NCBI GenBank assembly: GCA_947458585.1 | Contig: CANGYY010000014.1 | Coordinates: 1 to 54,900, forward strand | Direction of reading: 5' to 3' | Length of the DNA: 54,900 bases | From: Cyclobacteriaceae bacterium | GTDB taxonomy: Bacteria; Bacteroidota; Bacteroidia; Cytophagales; Cyclobacteriaceae | Shown: positions 19,396 to 28,392 of the stretch, one piece after another | Position numbering within the stretch: position 1 is the stretch's first letter | Layout: each line of letters starts with the position of its first letter | The notes under the pieces: model-generated | The model's input: only the letters and a program-made list of their open reading frames with translations | What the model was told of the DNA's origin: nothing | Database searches by the model: none | Made by a program: the position numbers and the translations under genes

Positions 19396-20154
19396 ATGAA
19401 GCTAAATTTCAGAAAAAATGGCTCCGGCCCACCACTAGTTATCCTACATGGCCTCTTTGGTTCCTTAGACAACTGGTTTTCCATTGCCAAGGAACTAGTG
19501 GAGCACTATACCTTGTATCTCGTTGATCAGCGCAACCATGGAGACTCCCCCCATTCCAATGAATGGAATTATGGGGTTATGGTGGAGGATTTAAGAGAAT
19601 TATTGGATGCCGAGGGCTTGGATTCCGTGTTCTTGATGGGGCATTCCATGGGAGGGAAGACGGTGATGAATTTTGCGGTCCAGTATCCGGAGCGGGTGCG
19701 CAAACTCATCGTAGGAGACATCGCCCCGAGGTACTACCCCATTCATCACCAAGTAATTTTGGAAGGATTGAATGCACTAGATCTTTCCCAACTCCAGTCT
19801 AGAAAAGAAGCGGATGATCTCCTCGTACCCTACATTCCGGAACTGGGAATTCGCCAATTTTTGCTCAAAAGCCTGGGTAGAGATGCGAACGGGTTTGCAT
19901 GGAAAATCAACCTTTCGGTGATTACTCAGCACATCGAAGAGGTGGGGAAAGCCTTGGATGAAGGAACTGTTTTTGAAGGACCGACCTTATTTTTGGGTGG
20001 CGCCAATTCCTCCTACATTCAAGAGAAAGACCTTCCGGACATGAAGCGCCATTTCCCAAATTGTACCTGGATCTCTATTCCCAATGCAGGGCATTGGCTT
20101 CATGCCGAGCAGCCACAAGCGGTGATTCAGGAAATTCGTAGTTTTCTAGGCTAG
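19396..20154 (+). CDS. alpha/beta hydrolase, YbfF-like esterase
   Basis: A 252-residue cytoplasmic alpha/beta-fold hydrolase. The oxyanion-hole motif HGLFGSLDNW (18-27), the nucleophile elbow GHSMGGKT (82-89; Ser84) and the late catalytic histidine in NAGHWLHAEQP are all present. VDQRNHGDSPHS at about 43-54 is typical of the YbfF/acyl-CoA-esterase-like subgroup. The natural substrate cannot be inferred. There is no signal peptide. A heptamer repeat array lies just upstream instead of a recognisable promoter core. It converges with the amidohydrolase gene, with only 3 bases between the stops. Confidence 0.88.
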   Translation: MKLNFRKNGSGPPLVILHGLFGSLDNWFSIAKELVEHYTLYLVDQRNHGDSPHSNEWNYGVMVEDLRELLDAEGLDSVFLMGHSMGGKTVMNFAVQYPERVRKLIVGDIAPRYYPIHHQVILEGLNALDLSQLQSRKEADDLLVPYIPELGIRQFLLKSLGRDANGFAWKINLSVITQHIEEVGKALDEGTVFEGPTLFLGGANSSYIQEKDLPDMKRHFPNCTWISIPNAGHWLHAEQPQAVIQEIRSFLG

Positions 20155-20157
20155 GGT

Positions 20158-21492
20158 TTACTTCACCTTCTTCCCGTGCTTCATCACCAAATCCACATCC
20201 TGTAGCAAGTTGATGTAGCGAAGGACATCCCCCTTTACCGCGATGATGTCAGCATATTTTCCTTCGGAGATGGTGCCGTAATCTTTTTCCACTTTCATGG
20301 CCACGGCTGGCCAATAGGTCGCTGCTTTGATGGTGAGCAAGGGATCCATTCCAAACTGGTTGACCCATACATCCAGTTCATTCCAGGTACTTTGGCTGTG
20401 GAATTTCATCGGGATACCGCTGTCCGTACCGATGAGCATCACCACTCCACTTTCTTTGAGTTGGGCAAATTTTCGGTCCAAGGTTGGTTTACGTACGGGT
20501 GTCAATTGAAAGTAGGACATTCTACCAGGGAATCGGAGCGAGGCCCGAATGTCTCTGACGATAGAGTCCGGTAGCCCCAAATGCCAAGAGATATCGTCCA
20601 ATTTTTCGGGGTTATCGCGCACAAACTCGTAATTGAAAAGCCCTTCTACGGTTGGCGTCCAGAAAAGTGGACCTAGGTTCATTTTCGCTGCGCGCTCTTT
20701 CATCATCTTCATGATGTCTTCTGGATATTCGGGGGCACTGCTCAAACCCGTATGTTCAAAATTATCCACCCCAATTTGGAGTCCGATTCGAATTTCGTCA
20801 GGACGGTGGGAGTGGCCCACCACCATTTTTCCATACTTGTGTGCTTCGTCCACCACAGCTTTGGCCTCCTCCAAGGTCATTTGGTCTTGGTCGATGAGTT
20901 TGATGACATCGACTCCCGCATCGATCAGTTTCTTCACTTTTGCTCGGGCGTCTGCTGCGCCGTTTACTCCCCAGCGGAAGGCTTCCGTGCCTGGGTAAGG
21001 CGTTTTTTGAATAAATGGCCCAGATACATAGATGGTAGGACCTGGAATTTCTCCTTTTTGGATGCGTTTTTTGACATTGATGCTGGCCTCAAGAGGGGCA
21101 CCCAAGTCTCGAGCAGAGGTCACACCTGCCATCAGCAATTGATGGGCTGAAGAAGGCATAATCACCGACTCAAACACATCGATGTAGGTGCTGTCCCAAT
21201 GCGTGTAGTCGCTGTGACCATTGAGCATCAGGTGCACGTGCATGTCCCAAAGCCCAGGCAAAACACTCATGCCCTCCGTCGAAATCACCTCTGCTCCAGC
21301 AGGAATGGCTAGGCTTCCCACCTGTCCAATGGCCTTGATCCGTTCCCCTTCTACGATAATTACTGAATTTCGAATTGGTGTACCACCAAATCCATCGATC
21401 AAGGTTCCCCCTACCAAGGCTTTGACTTGTTGGGAAAAAGAGGGGATGCTGAGCAAAAGCAAGCAGGCGAAGAGGAGAGATTTTTTGAGCAT
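20158..21492 (-). CDS. secreted amidohydrolase family protein
   Basis: A 444-residue protein of the metal-dependent amidohydrolase superfamily. The ATG at 21492 gives a clean signal peptide (KKSLLFACLLLLSIPSFSQQ), so it acts outside the cytoplasm; the longer frame to 21543 would bury the signal. Metal motif MHVHL lies at about 84-88. Further ligands are probably the lysine in DVIKLIDQDQ, the histidines in GHSH and FEHTG, and the aspartate in IGTDSGIPM. Relatives include imidazolonepropionase-like and Xaa-Pro dipeptidase-like enzymes; the substrate is unknown. It is divergent from the RsmI-like gene. Confidence 0.87.
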   Translation of the reverse strand: MLKKSLLFACLLLLSIPSFSQQVKALVGGTLIDGFGGTPIRNSVIIVEGERIKAIGQVGSLAIPAGAEVISTEGMSVLPGLWDMHVHLMLNGHSDYTHWDSTYIDVFESVIMPSSAHQLLMAGVTSARDLGAPLEASINVKKRIQKGEIPGPTIYVSGPFIQKTPYPGTEAFRWGVNGAADARAKVKKLIDAGVDVIKLIDQDQMTLEEAKAVVDEAHKYGKMVVGHSHRPDEIRIGLQIGVDNFEHTGLSSAPEYPEDIMKMMKERAAKMNLGPLFWTPTVEGLFNYEFVRDNPEKLDDISWHLGLPDSIVRDIRASLRFPGRMSYFQLTPVRKPTLDRKFAQLKESGVVMLIGTDSGIPMKFHSQSTWNELDVWVNQFGMDPLLTIKAATYWPAVAMKVEKDYGTISEGKYADIIAVKGDVLRYINLLQDVDLVMKHGKKVK

Positions 21493-21578
21493 GGTGGTGT
21501 TTGGAGAAAGTATATGCCCGATTAAGGTACGGATTTCGCACATTAAATTTTAACTTTCGAATTCAATTCCTACCGTAC

Positions 21579-22289
21579 ATGCCTCAAGGAAAATTATTTT
21601 TAATTCCCAATGTACTGGCCGAAAACACGGCCCACTGGGTGATCTCTCCTCAAGTTCAAGATGTCATTGCCCATACCCGGATCTTTTTGGTTGAAAATCC
21701 ACGCTCCGCAAGGCGCTACATTTCTAGTTTGAAGTTGGGGATCAACATCGAAGAACTACATATGGAGGTTCTAAATAAAGACACCCCGCCCGAGCAAGTG
21801 TCCCGATTGATGATGCCGCTCCTGAATGGAGCCGACATCGGGGTGATTTCTGAAGCAGGCTGTCCGGGGATTGCTGATCCTGGTGCCCTAGCCGTGGCCT
21901 ATGCGCACCAAAAGGGTATTCAAGTGGTGCCCATCTCAGGCCCAAGTTCCATGTTTCTGGCACTGATGGGCTCTGGCTTTTCAGGCCAATCCTTCGCTTT
22001 TCATGGCTACTTGCCCATCGATAAAAAAGAAAGAGCCGCGTCCCTAAAGCGCTTGGAACAGGAATCGCTACGCGAAAAAAGGGCTCAACTCTTTATGGAA
22101 ACTCCCTTTCGCAACAATCAATTGCTAGCCGATGCGCTATCGTCCTTGTCCCCACAGACGAAGTTGTGTATCGCCAAAAATCTCACCGCTACCGATGAGT
22201 TGATCCAAACCAAAACCATCGCAGACTGGAAAAACCACCCCCTAGATCTACACAAAGTTCCTACCGTATTTATCCTCCAAGCCTTCTAA
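21579..22289 (+). CDS. RsmI-like SAM-dependent (tetrapyrrole methylase fold) methyltransferase
   Basis: A 236-residue protein of the tetrapyrrole-methylase fold, closest in pattern to RsmI, which 2'-O-methylates 16S rRNA C1402. The RsmI-like signatures are GKLFLIPNVLAENT, the SAM-site stretch ISEAGCPGIADPG, and VVPISGPSSMFLALMGSGF. It is shorter than canonical RsmI (about 280) and lacks its C-terminal part; Bacteroidota commonly encode such a short paralogue, so the exact target is uncertain. The ATG at 21579 fits the family start. TAACTTTC at 21551-21558 is a near match to the promoter core. The M19 dipeptidase gene starts one base after the stop. Confidence 0.85.
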   Translation: MPQGKLFLIPNVLAENTAHWVISPQVQDVIAHTRIFLVENPRSARRYISSLKLGINIEELHMEVLNKDTPPEQVSRLMMPLLNGADIGVISEAGCPGIADPGALAVAYAHQKGIQVVPISGPSSMFLALMGSGFSGQSFAFHGYLPIDKKERAASLKRLEQESLREKRAQLFMETPFRNNQLLADALSSLSPQTKLCIAKNLTATDELIQTKTIADWKNHPLDLHKVPTVFILQAF

Positions 22290-22290
22290 T

Positions 22291-23361
22291 ATGTTTGCCA
22301 TTGACGCACACCTGGACCTGAGCATGAATGCGATGGAGTGGAACCGAGACCTCACCCGCCCACTTGCGGAGATCAATGCCCGAGAGCAGGGGATGACTGA
22401 CAAGCCCGATCGAGGCAATGGGACGGTCTCCCTACCAGAGCTACGCAAAGGAAATGTGGGGTTGGTCGTGGCAACGCAAATAGCCCGCTTTGTAGCAGCA
22501 GACAATCCGCTTCCGGGCTGGCACTCGCCCCAACAAGCTTGGGCACATACCCAAGCACAACTTGCCTGGTATCGGGCGATGGAAAAGCAGGGCGAACTGA
22601 AGCAAATTCGAAATTGGCAGGACTTGGAGGCACATTTGGCTTACTGGAATACTGGGGAAGATAAAAGTCAAAAGGCAATTGGCTACATCTTATCCCTAGA
22701 AGGAGCCGACTCCATCGTGTCGCTTGATTACCTGGAAACAGCCTACGACAACGGTTTGAGAGCATTGGGACCCGCCCATTACGGTCCTGGACGCTATGCC
22801 TATGGCACCGATTCTTCCGCTCCAATTGCCCAACAAGGGAAGGACTTGCTGCGCAAAATGGATGAATTAGGAATCATTCTAGATGCTACCCACCTCTGTG
22901 ACCTGGCATTTTGGGATGCCTTGGATCATTTTCAAGGGCCAGTTTGGGCCAGTCACAACAATTGCCGTGCGCTAGTAGATCACAACCGACAGTTCTCTGA
23001 TGAGATGATCAAAGCCTTGATCGCGCGTGGAGCGGTTATTGGTGGGGTATTTGATGCTTGGATGCTGAGTCCAGGCTGGATCCGGGGAGAAAGTACACCA
23101 AAGGAGCGAAACGTGACCTTGGGCACCCTTCTCGATCACCTGGATCATGTCTGCCAGTTGGCAGGAAATGCCAACCACATCGGCATTGGCTCTGATTTGG
23201 ATGGAGCCTTTGGAAAAGAACAGTGCCCTTCGGATTTGGAAAGCATCGCAGACTTGCAAAAAATCCCCGACCTACTTCGGGCGAGAGGCTACTCGGATGA
23301 GGATGTCCAAAAGGTGATGCATGGAAATTGGCTTCGCTTTTTGAAAAAGGCCTGGAACTAA
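22291..23361 (+). CDS. membrane dipeptidase (peptidase family M19)
   Basis: A 356-residue zinc dipeptidase of the renal-dipeptidase family, which cleaves a broad range of dipeptides including D-amino acid forms. The first zinc pair HxD is in AIDAHLDLSM (His7, Asp9). The bridging glutamate is in LSLEGADS, the later histidines in DATHLCD and WASHNN, and IGIGSDLDG carries the conserved aspartate. No signal peptide is visible, so it is probably cytoplasmic. It starts one base after the RsmI-like stop, indicating an operon. A second M19 gene lies at 43035-44021. Confidence 0.92.
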   Translation: MFAIDAHLDLSMNAMEWNRDLTRPLAEINAREQGMTDKPDRGNGTVSLPELRKGNVGLVVATQIARFVAADNPLPGWHSPQQAWAHTQAQLAWYRAMEKQGELKQIRNWQDLEAHLAYWNTGEDKSQKAIGYILSLEGADSIVSLDYLETAYDNGLRALGPAHYGPGRYAYGTDSSAPIAQQGKDLLRKMDELGIILDATHLCDLAFWDALDHFQGPVWASHNNCRALVDHNRQFSDEMIKALIARGAVIGGVFDAWMLSPGWIRGESTPKERNVTLGTLLDHLDHVCQLAGNANHIGIGSDLDGAFGKEQCPSDLESIADLQKIPDLLRARGYSDEDVQKVMHGNWLRFLKKAWN

Positions 23362-23423
23362 CAATTTTGGAAATCTGCGTAAATGATTACCCAACTACAC
23401 TATTTTTTTTAGTTCATAGGGAT

Positions 23424-23508
23424 GGAAATCAATCGATTTCCGAAGGCTTTTCTGAAAATAGCGGACACTTCGGTACGTTTTTCTGTTTTTTAGCAAACGA
23501 ATCTTCGT
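23424..23508. promoter_or_regulatory. candidate LacI-family operators upstream of the sucrose genes
   Basis: Two inverted repeats lie in the spacer before the MFS gene: GGAAATC-N4-GATTTCC (23424-23441) and ACGAA-TC-TTCGT (23497-23508). Either could be the operator for the convergent LacI regulator, but neither has the usual central CG, so this is a weak inference. Confidence 0.25.
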
Positions 23509-23556
23509 AATTTTTGAGGGTTTATTGCCCAAAAAGACCGAAACCCAAAATCGCCC

Positions 23557-25035
23557 ATGCGAAAGCCTGCTTTGTCCTTTTCCCAAATCATCAACATGAA
23601 TGTTGGGTTTTTTGGGATCCAGTATAGTTTTGGACTTCAGCAAAGTGCTGTCAATCCCATCTACGACATGCTGGGAGCAGCCCCAGATGAGATTCCCCTG
23701 CTTAACCTTGCTGGACCGATGACGGGGCTGTTGATTCAACCCATTATTGGTGCCTTGAGTGACAGCACCTGGAGCGATCGCTACGGAAGACGAAAGCCTT
23801 ATTTCTTTATTGGGGCGCTACTTTGCAGCATCTGCTTGTTTTTCTATCCCTTCAGTAGTTCCTTGTGGATGGCCGCAGGCTTGCTATGGGTGCTGGATGC
23901 AGCCAACAATACCGCCATGGAACCTTACCGAGCCTTGATTGCTGATTCCTTGCCCGAAGAACAGCATGGCAAAGGCTTCCTGACTCAAAGTTTCTTCACC
24001 GGTCTAGGCATTACGCTAGCCAATTTATCGCTTTTTGGTTTTCAATTTTTTTTCAAAGGCACTTGGGGTGCACTCCCCATTTGGGTATATGCCTCTTTCT
24101 TCCTAGGAACCGTCTGCTCGATTACCTCGGTACTTTGGAGTATGTCCAAGACCCCAGAATACCCTCCATCTGAAGAGGAGTTGGCTGCCTTGCGTCTTCG
24201 CAATCAGGGCATGCCCCATCCGGCTATTCAGTTTTTTCTTTCTATCCTGAGTACCTTAGTGGCTTATGCTGCCTTTTTAATCCTGTTACCATTCACGCTG
24301 TTTGATCGTGGACTGATTCGCAAAGTACTTTCTTGGGTGGATTCCAAGCCTGCCCTACGGGTGCTTTTTGCCCAAAATTTAGAGATTGTGGAGGCAATCC
24401 TAGTCATGCCCTCCGTCATGTGGAAACTGGCCTTGGTCTACCTTTTCCAATGGTATGCACTGTTTTGCTATTGGCAAAATTCCGCCAAGAGTATTGCCCT
24501 TTCCGTGTGGAAAGTGACACCTTCCTCAGATCCTGATGCCTATGAAGCAGCTGTAGGATGGAATGGATTGGTAAATGGTTGGTACAACATAGTCACCTTT
24601 CTTTCTGCTTTCTTCTTAGTTACCCTGGCCCAAAAATATGGAGCCAAGTGGGTGCATTTTTTCTGCTTGTTGCTTGCAGGAATCGGCTTGTTGATTTTCC
24701 CCATGCTGGAAAATAAATACGCCTTATTTATCCCCATGACTGGATTTGGCATCGCCTGGGCCAGCATGATGGGAATTCCTTACCTTTTGGTAGTCAACGA
24801 AATTCCTAAAGAACGCTATGGGGTATACATGGGCATCATCAACATGATGATTGTAATCCCCATGATCTTCCAGACGCTGACCTTTGGCTATATCTCCAAA
24901 TACTTCTTGAACAACAATGCCGGGCACTCCATCCTCTTTGGAGGGGTATTGCTGCTGATCGCTGCGGTCGCTACGCTACGAATTAAAGGAAGTAAAACCA
25001 CTGCTTCGCCTTCACAAGCCCCTTCGGGACATTAA
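23557..25035 (+). CDS. MFS sugar transporter, sucrose/maltose (SLC45/GPH-like) type
   Basis: A 492-residue major facilitator with about 12 hydrophobic segments. The N-terminal half contains the family stretch NVGFFGIQYSFGLQQSAVNP, the loop 2-3 signature SDSTWSDRYGRRKPYF and LWVLDAANNTAMEPYRALIAD, as in sucrose and maltose proton symporters. It lies 34 bases before an amylosucrase gene and near a LacI regulator, which supports uptake of sucrose or another alpha-glucoside across the inner membrane. The two halves are joined by a long loop (about residues 195-290). No signal peptide is expected or seen. Confidence 0.88.
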   Translation: MRKPALSFSQIINMNVGFFGIQYSFGLQQSAVNPIYDMLGAAPDEIPLLNLAGPMTGLLIQPIIGALSDSTWSDRYGRRKPYFFIGALLCSICLFFYPFSSSLWMAAGLLWVLDAANNTAMEPYRALIADSLPEEQHGKGFLTQSFFTGLGITLANLSLFGFQFFFKGTWGALPIWVYASFFLGTVCSITSVLWSMSKTPEYPPSEEELAALRLRNQGMPHPAIQFFLSILSTLVAYAAFLILLPFTLFDRGLIRKVLSWVDSKPALRVLFAQNLEIVEAILVMPSVMWKLALVYLFQWYALFCYWQNSAKSIALSVWKVTPSSDPDAYEAAVGWNGLVNGWYNIVTFLSAFFLVTLAQKYGAKWVHFFCLLLAGIGLLIFPMLENKYALFIPMTGFGIAWASMMGIPYLLVVNEIPKERYGVYMGIINMMIVIPMIFQTLTFGYISKYFLNNNAGHSILFGGVLLLIAAVATLRIKGSKTTASPSQAPSGH

Positions 25036-25069
25036 TCTATTCCAATCAACCCCACCCTAGCCTACACCC

Positions 25070-27025
25070 ATGTCGGTAGAAAACACGCGTATTGAAAAAA
25101 TTAACCAACTTTTGCAGGCCCATTCCCTAGATGTTCAGGGAGCAGATCGGGATTTTGTAACCCGGTTTCATAGTAGCCTTCCCAAAATTCAGGGTTTATT
25201 CAAAGAACTTTATGGGGTTCATGAGGATGCCGATTCCCAGTTGATTGATCTTTTGCGAAGCCTGATACTGGGTTACCAAGTAAGAGAAGAATCGCTTCGA
25301 GAGCGAGATCGAAACAAGGCCGCTGAAGGCAATTGGTTTTTGAGTCAAAATCTGGCCGGGATGAGCATGTATGTGGATCGCTTTGCAGGCAGTCTCAAAA
25401 CCATGCCTTCCAAACTTCCGCACCTGCAGGATTTGGGGGTAAATTTTCTTCACTTGATGCCGCTCTTTGAGAGTCCACAGGGAGAAAGTGATGGGGGCTA
25501 TGCGGTTTCCAATTTCCGTAAGGTAGATCCACGGTTCGGGACTTTGGAAGATTTGATGGCCTTGCGCAAGACCATGCATGGCCAAGGCATGTACCTGATG
25601 CTGGACATTGTACTCAACCACACGTCTCACTTGCACGACTGGGCCATGAAGGCCAAGGCAGGCGATCAAGAATACCAGAATTACTACTACACTTACGAAA
25701 ACCGCTGGATTCCCAACGAGTTTGAGCAAGCCATGCCGGAGATATTTCCTGAAAGTGCCCCGGGCAACTTCACCTGGAATGAGGAGATGAAGCGCTGGGT
25801 GATGACGGTATTTCACAACTACCAATGGGACTTGAATTTTAGCAATCCCAAAGTATTGCAGGCGATGGTGGAGACCATGCTTTTTTATGCCAACCTCGGG
25901 GTAGACCTACTCCGAATCGACGCACCCGCCTTCATTTGGAAGCAAACGGGCACCTCTTGCCAAAATCTTCCCAAAGCGCATACACTCCTTCGACTGATCA
26001 AGCAATGCGTCCAAGTGGCTACGCCTGGCATGGCTCTGTTGGGTGAGGCGATCGTAGCGCCCAAAGACATTATGAATTACTTTGGAACAGGAGATTTTGT
26101 GGCCCAAGAATGTGATTTTGCCTACAATGCCACCCAGATGGCTTTGCAATGGGACATGCTGGCCTCTGGTGATACGAGCGTCATGCTTCAGGCCCAAGGA
26201 GACATTCTCCGTAAGCCTTACGGCACCTCATGGATTACCTACACCCGCTGCCACGATGACATCGGGCTCGGCTACGAGGACGCCAGCATCGCGCAAACAG
26301 GTAAAGACCCCTACCTGCACCGCAAATTTTTGAAGGAATACTATTCCTATGCTGGAGATCAATGGATGAGTCCTGCCCGGGGAGCGCTGTTCTCCTCCAA
26401 CCCCAAGACGGGAGATGCGCGCATCAGTGGCACGCTTGCGTCTCTTTGCGGCTTGGAAAAGGCACTCTTTGAGAGCAATGGACCTGCAATTGAGCAGAGC
26501 ATCCAAAAAATCTTGCTCATGCAAGCCCATTCCATCTTTTTGGGAGGACTGCCCATGCTTTTTTACGGAGATGAAGTAGGCTACACCAACGATTACCGGT
26601 TCCAACAGGATCCTTCCAAGAGTTACGACAACCGCTGGATGCATCGCCCATTGCTGGATTGGGAAAAAGTGAATCGTCGAAAAACAGAAGGCACCTTGGA
26701 GTTTCAACTTTTTGAAGGAACCAAGAAACTCTTGGCCATCCGGAAATCACAAGAACTGTTTGCTGATCTGAGCAATGTGTCCTGGATGACTCCACACAAT
26801 CGGCATATCGCGGGATTGATCCGAAGAAAAGGAGAGGAGAGGCGCTACTGCTTGTTCAACTTCAGCGACCAGCCTGCTGGGCTTACTTGGTATGCATTCC
26901 GGGAACAAGGAGAATCTGCTACCCAACTTTTTGATTCCTGGACCCAAACGAATTATTCAGTAGGGCCCGATCACGAGCATTTGGTGATTGAGCCTTATGG
27001 ATTCCGGATTTTGGAGCCTCGGTAA
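25070..27025 (+). CDS. GH13 subfamily 4 amylosucrase (or sucrose hydrolase)
   Basis: A 651-residue cytoplasmic enzyme without signal peptide. Amylosucrase splits sucrose and transfers glucose to an alpha-1,4-glucan, releasing fructose. The GH13 motifs are all present: DGGYAV (141-146), VLNHTS (181-186), RIDAPAF (282-288; nucleophile Asp284), GEA (325-327; acid/base Glu326) and RCHDDIG (393-399). FIWKQTGTSCQNLPKAH is diagnostic of subfamily 4, and the positions sit within a few residues of the Neisseria polysaccharea enzyme (Asp286, Glu328). The N-terminal ~90 residues form the helical domain typical of this group. Sucrose hydrolases share the subfamily, so product choice is uncertain. Confidence 0.92.
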   Translation: MSVENTRIEKINQLLQAHSLDVQGADRDFVTRFHSSLPKIQGLFKELYGVHEDADSQLIDLLRSLILGYQVREESLRERDRNKAAEGNWFLSQNLAGMSMYVDRFAGSLKTMPSKLPHLQDLGVNFLHLMPLFESPQGESDGGYAVSNFRKVDPRFGTLEDLMALRKTMHGQGMYLMLDIVLNHTSHLHDWAMKAKAGDQEYQNYYYTYENRWIPNEFEQAMPEIFPESAPGNFTWNEEMKRWVMTVFHNYQWDLNFSNPKVLQAMVETMLFYANLGVDLLRIDAPAFIWKQTGTSCQNLPKAHTLLRLIKQCVQVATPGMALLGEAIVAPKDIMNYFGTGDFVAQECDFAYNATQMALQWDMLASGDTSVMLQAQGDILRKPYGTSWITYTRCHDDIGLGYEDASIAQTGKDPYLHRKFLKEYYSYAGDQWMSPARGALFSSNPKTGDARISGTLASLCGLEKALFESNGPAIEQSIQKILLMQAHSIFLGGLPMLFYGDEVGYTNDYRFQQDPSKSYDNRWMHRPLLDWEKVNRRKTEGTLEFQLFEGTKKLLAIRKSQELFADLSNVSWMTPHNRHIAGLIRRKGEERRYCLFNFSDQPAGLTWYAFREQGESATQLFDSWTQTNYSVGPDHEHLVIEPYGFRILEPR

Positions 27026-27033
27026 GGACTTGC

Positions 27034-28059
27034 TTAGGACTTTTGAGAGGATCCTCGAACCAGTAGTTTGGTTTTCAGTTGAACGGTATCCGTATTGCTC
27101 AATTCAGGATTTTGGAGTTGGGCAAGCAGCATTTCCACGGCCTTGGCGCCCATTTCTTCTCCAAACTGGTCTACCGAACTGAGGGTAGGGCTGGTAAATT
27201 CAGCAAGCATCCAGTTGCTAAATCCTACCAATCCCACTTGGGACGGGATGGAATAGTTGGCCGACTTCAAGTAGTTCATCGCACCTAAAGCCACCAAGTC
27301 TGTGATGCAGAAAAGCGCATCGGGGGGATTTTGACTTTCCATCAGGGCCTTGGTAAAAGAAAACCCTTCCTCTTCGGTGATGTCAAAGCAGGGCTTGACC
27401 CATTCTTCTTGAAACTCTAATCCATGGTCCTCGAGGGCTTTTTTATAGCCCAAAAAACGTTGCTCCGCGTTTTTTACTTCCATACGGCCACTGAGGTGGG
27501 CGATTTTTCGATAGCCCTGACGGATCAAGTGACTGGTAGCCTGGTAGGCTCCTTCAAAGTCATCTACCACCAACTTTGGACTTGCTAAGAGTTCCGTGAT
27601 TTTATCAAATTGGACCACTGGCTTGCCTTCGTCCAAAAATGCCTGTAGGTGTTCGGCTTCCTTGGTTTCATTAGAAACTGAAATGATGAGGCCATCTACT
27701 CCCATGCCCAAAAGGTATTGGCTGGCCAAAACTTCATCTTTGAGGTGGTCGTAGGATTGGGCGAGGAGGATGCTGTAGCCTCTTTTTTTGGCGGCCTCCA
27801 AGGCTCCGCTGATGGTGGTGGAGAAAAAGTGATGCACGATTTGCGGTACAATCATCCCCAAGATGGAAGTACGGTTTTTCCGAAAATTGACCGCCATCGT
27901 ATTGGGTACATACTGGTGCTTGGCTGCGAAATCTTTGACCAACTGGATCGTTTCTTCTGAAAGGGAAGGATAGCCATTGAGTGCTCTGGATACCGTCGAA
28001 GGGGAAAGTTTGAGTTCCTTTGCGATGTCCTTTAGCGTAATTTTTCGCTTTTCATTCAT
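27034..28059 (-). CDS. LacI family transcriptional regulator
   Basis: A 341-residue repressor with an N-terminal helix-turn-helix ITLKDIAKELKLSPSTVSRA (about 7-26) and hinge helix, followed by the periplasmic-binding-protein-like effector domain (from ~60). The gene converges on the amylosucrase gene with 8 bases between stops, and it likely regulates the sucrose transporter and amylosucrase, with a sugar as inducer. Its upstream spacer contains several inverted repeats (AATGGG/CCCATT at 28083-28101; CTCAAATT/AATTTGAG at 28114-28149) that could be autoregulatory sites. The effector is not deducible. Confidence 0.93.
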   Translation of the reverse strand: MNEKRKITLKDIAKELKLSPSTVSRALNGYPSLSEETIQLVKDFAAKHQYVPNTMAVNFRKNRTSILGMIVPQIVHHFFSTTISGALEAAKKRGYSILLAQSYDHLKDEVLASQYLLGMGVDGLIISVSNETKEAEHLQAFLDEGKPVVQFDKITELLASPKLVVDDFEGAYQATSHLIRQGYRKIAHLSGRMEVKNAEQRFLGYKKALEDHGLEFQEEWVKPCFDITEEEGFSFTKALMESQNPPDALFCITDLVALGAMNYLKSANYSIPSQVGLVGFSNWMLAEFTSPTLSSVDQFGEEMGAKAVEMLLAQLQNPELSNTDTVQLKTKLLVRGSSQKS

Positions 28060-28157
28060 AGCCTAAAAATTTAATGATTGGGAATGGGCTGTGCCCCCAT
28101 TTTCTATAATTTACTCAAATTCGGGCCCATTTGTTTTGAGAAATTTGAGATTTATGT

Positions 28158-28260
28158 GATTATCCGCAATTATGCCAGTGGCTTAAGTTTGGTTTGAACT
28201 ACTGCGGATAATTGTCGACAGACCACTGTCCATTTAATTGATCTTCAAACCTTACTTTCT
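28158..28260 (-). repeat. dispersed element: GATTATCCGC inverted repeat with GTGGTCTGTCG flank (copy 2)
   Basis: On the plus strand GATTATCCGCA (28158-28168) and TGCGGATAAT (28203-28212) form an inverted repeat with a 34-base spacer. They are followed by GTCGACAGACCACTGTCC. Read on the minus strand this gives GTGGTCTGTCG...ATTATCCGC as in the copy at 5179-5273, and the outer flank AAAGTAAGGTTTGAAG matches too. The element points toward lacI, as copy 1 points toward the adhesin gene. The rest of the 333-base spacer holds lacI upstream inverted repeats and the pheS terminator. Confidence 0.55.
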
Positions 28261-28315
28261 TTCGGTACTGGTGAAAAAGCGAAGATCCAGAAAAAGAGAA
28301 AACCTGATGGACCTA

Positions 28316-28368
28316 GAAAAATAAATCTGAGTGTTTTTCTCTAGAAATCTGCGTGAAAAACACAGATT
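28316..28368 (-). terminator. probable intrinsic terminator after pheS
   Basis: GTGTTTTTC (28331-28339) pairs with GAAAAACAC (28355-28363), extended by AATCT (28324-28328)/AGATT (28364-28368) with a 2-nt bulge. On the minus strand it is followed by TTTATTTTTC. It lies 25 bases past the pheS stop. Confidence 0.55.
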
Positions 28369-28392
28369 CTGTGGAATTCTGGCTGCGTTAGC

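Noticed and set aside
28060..28392. tRNA or known riboswitch in the lacI-pheS spacer
   Set aside because: No acceptor/T-loop pattern such as GGTTCRANYCC and no recognised riboswitch core; only inverted repeats and a probable terminator.
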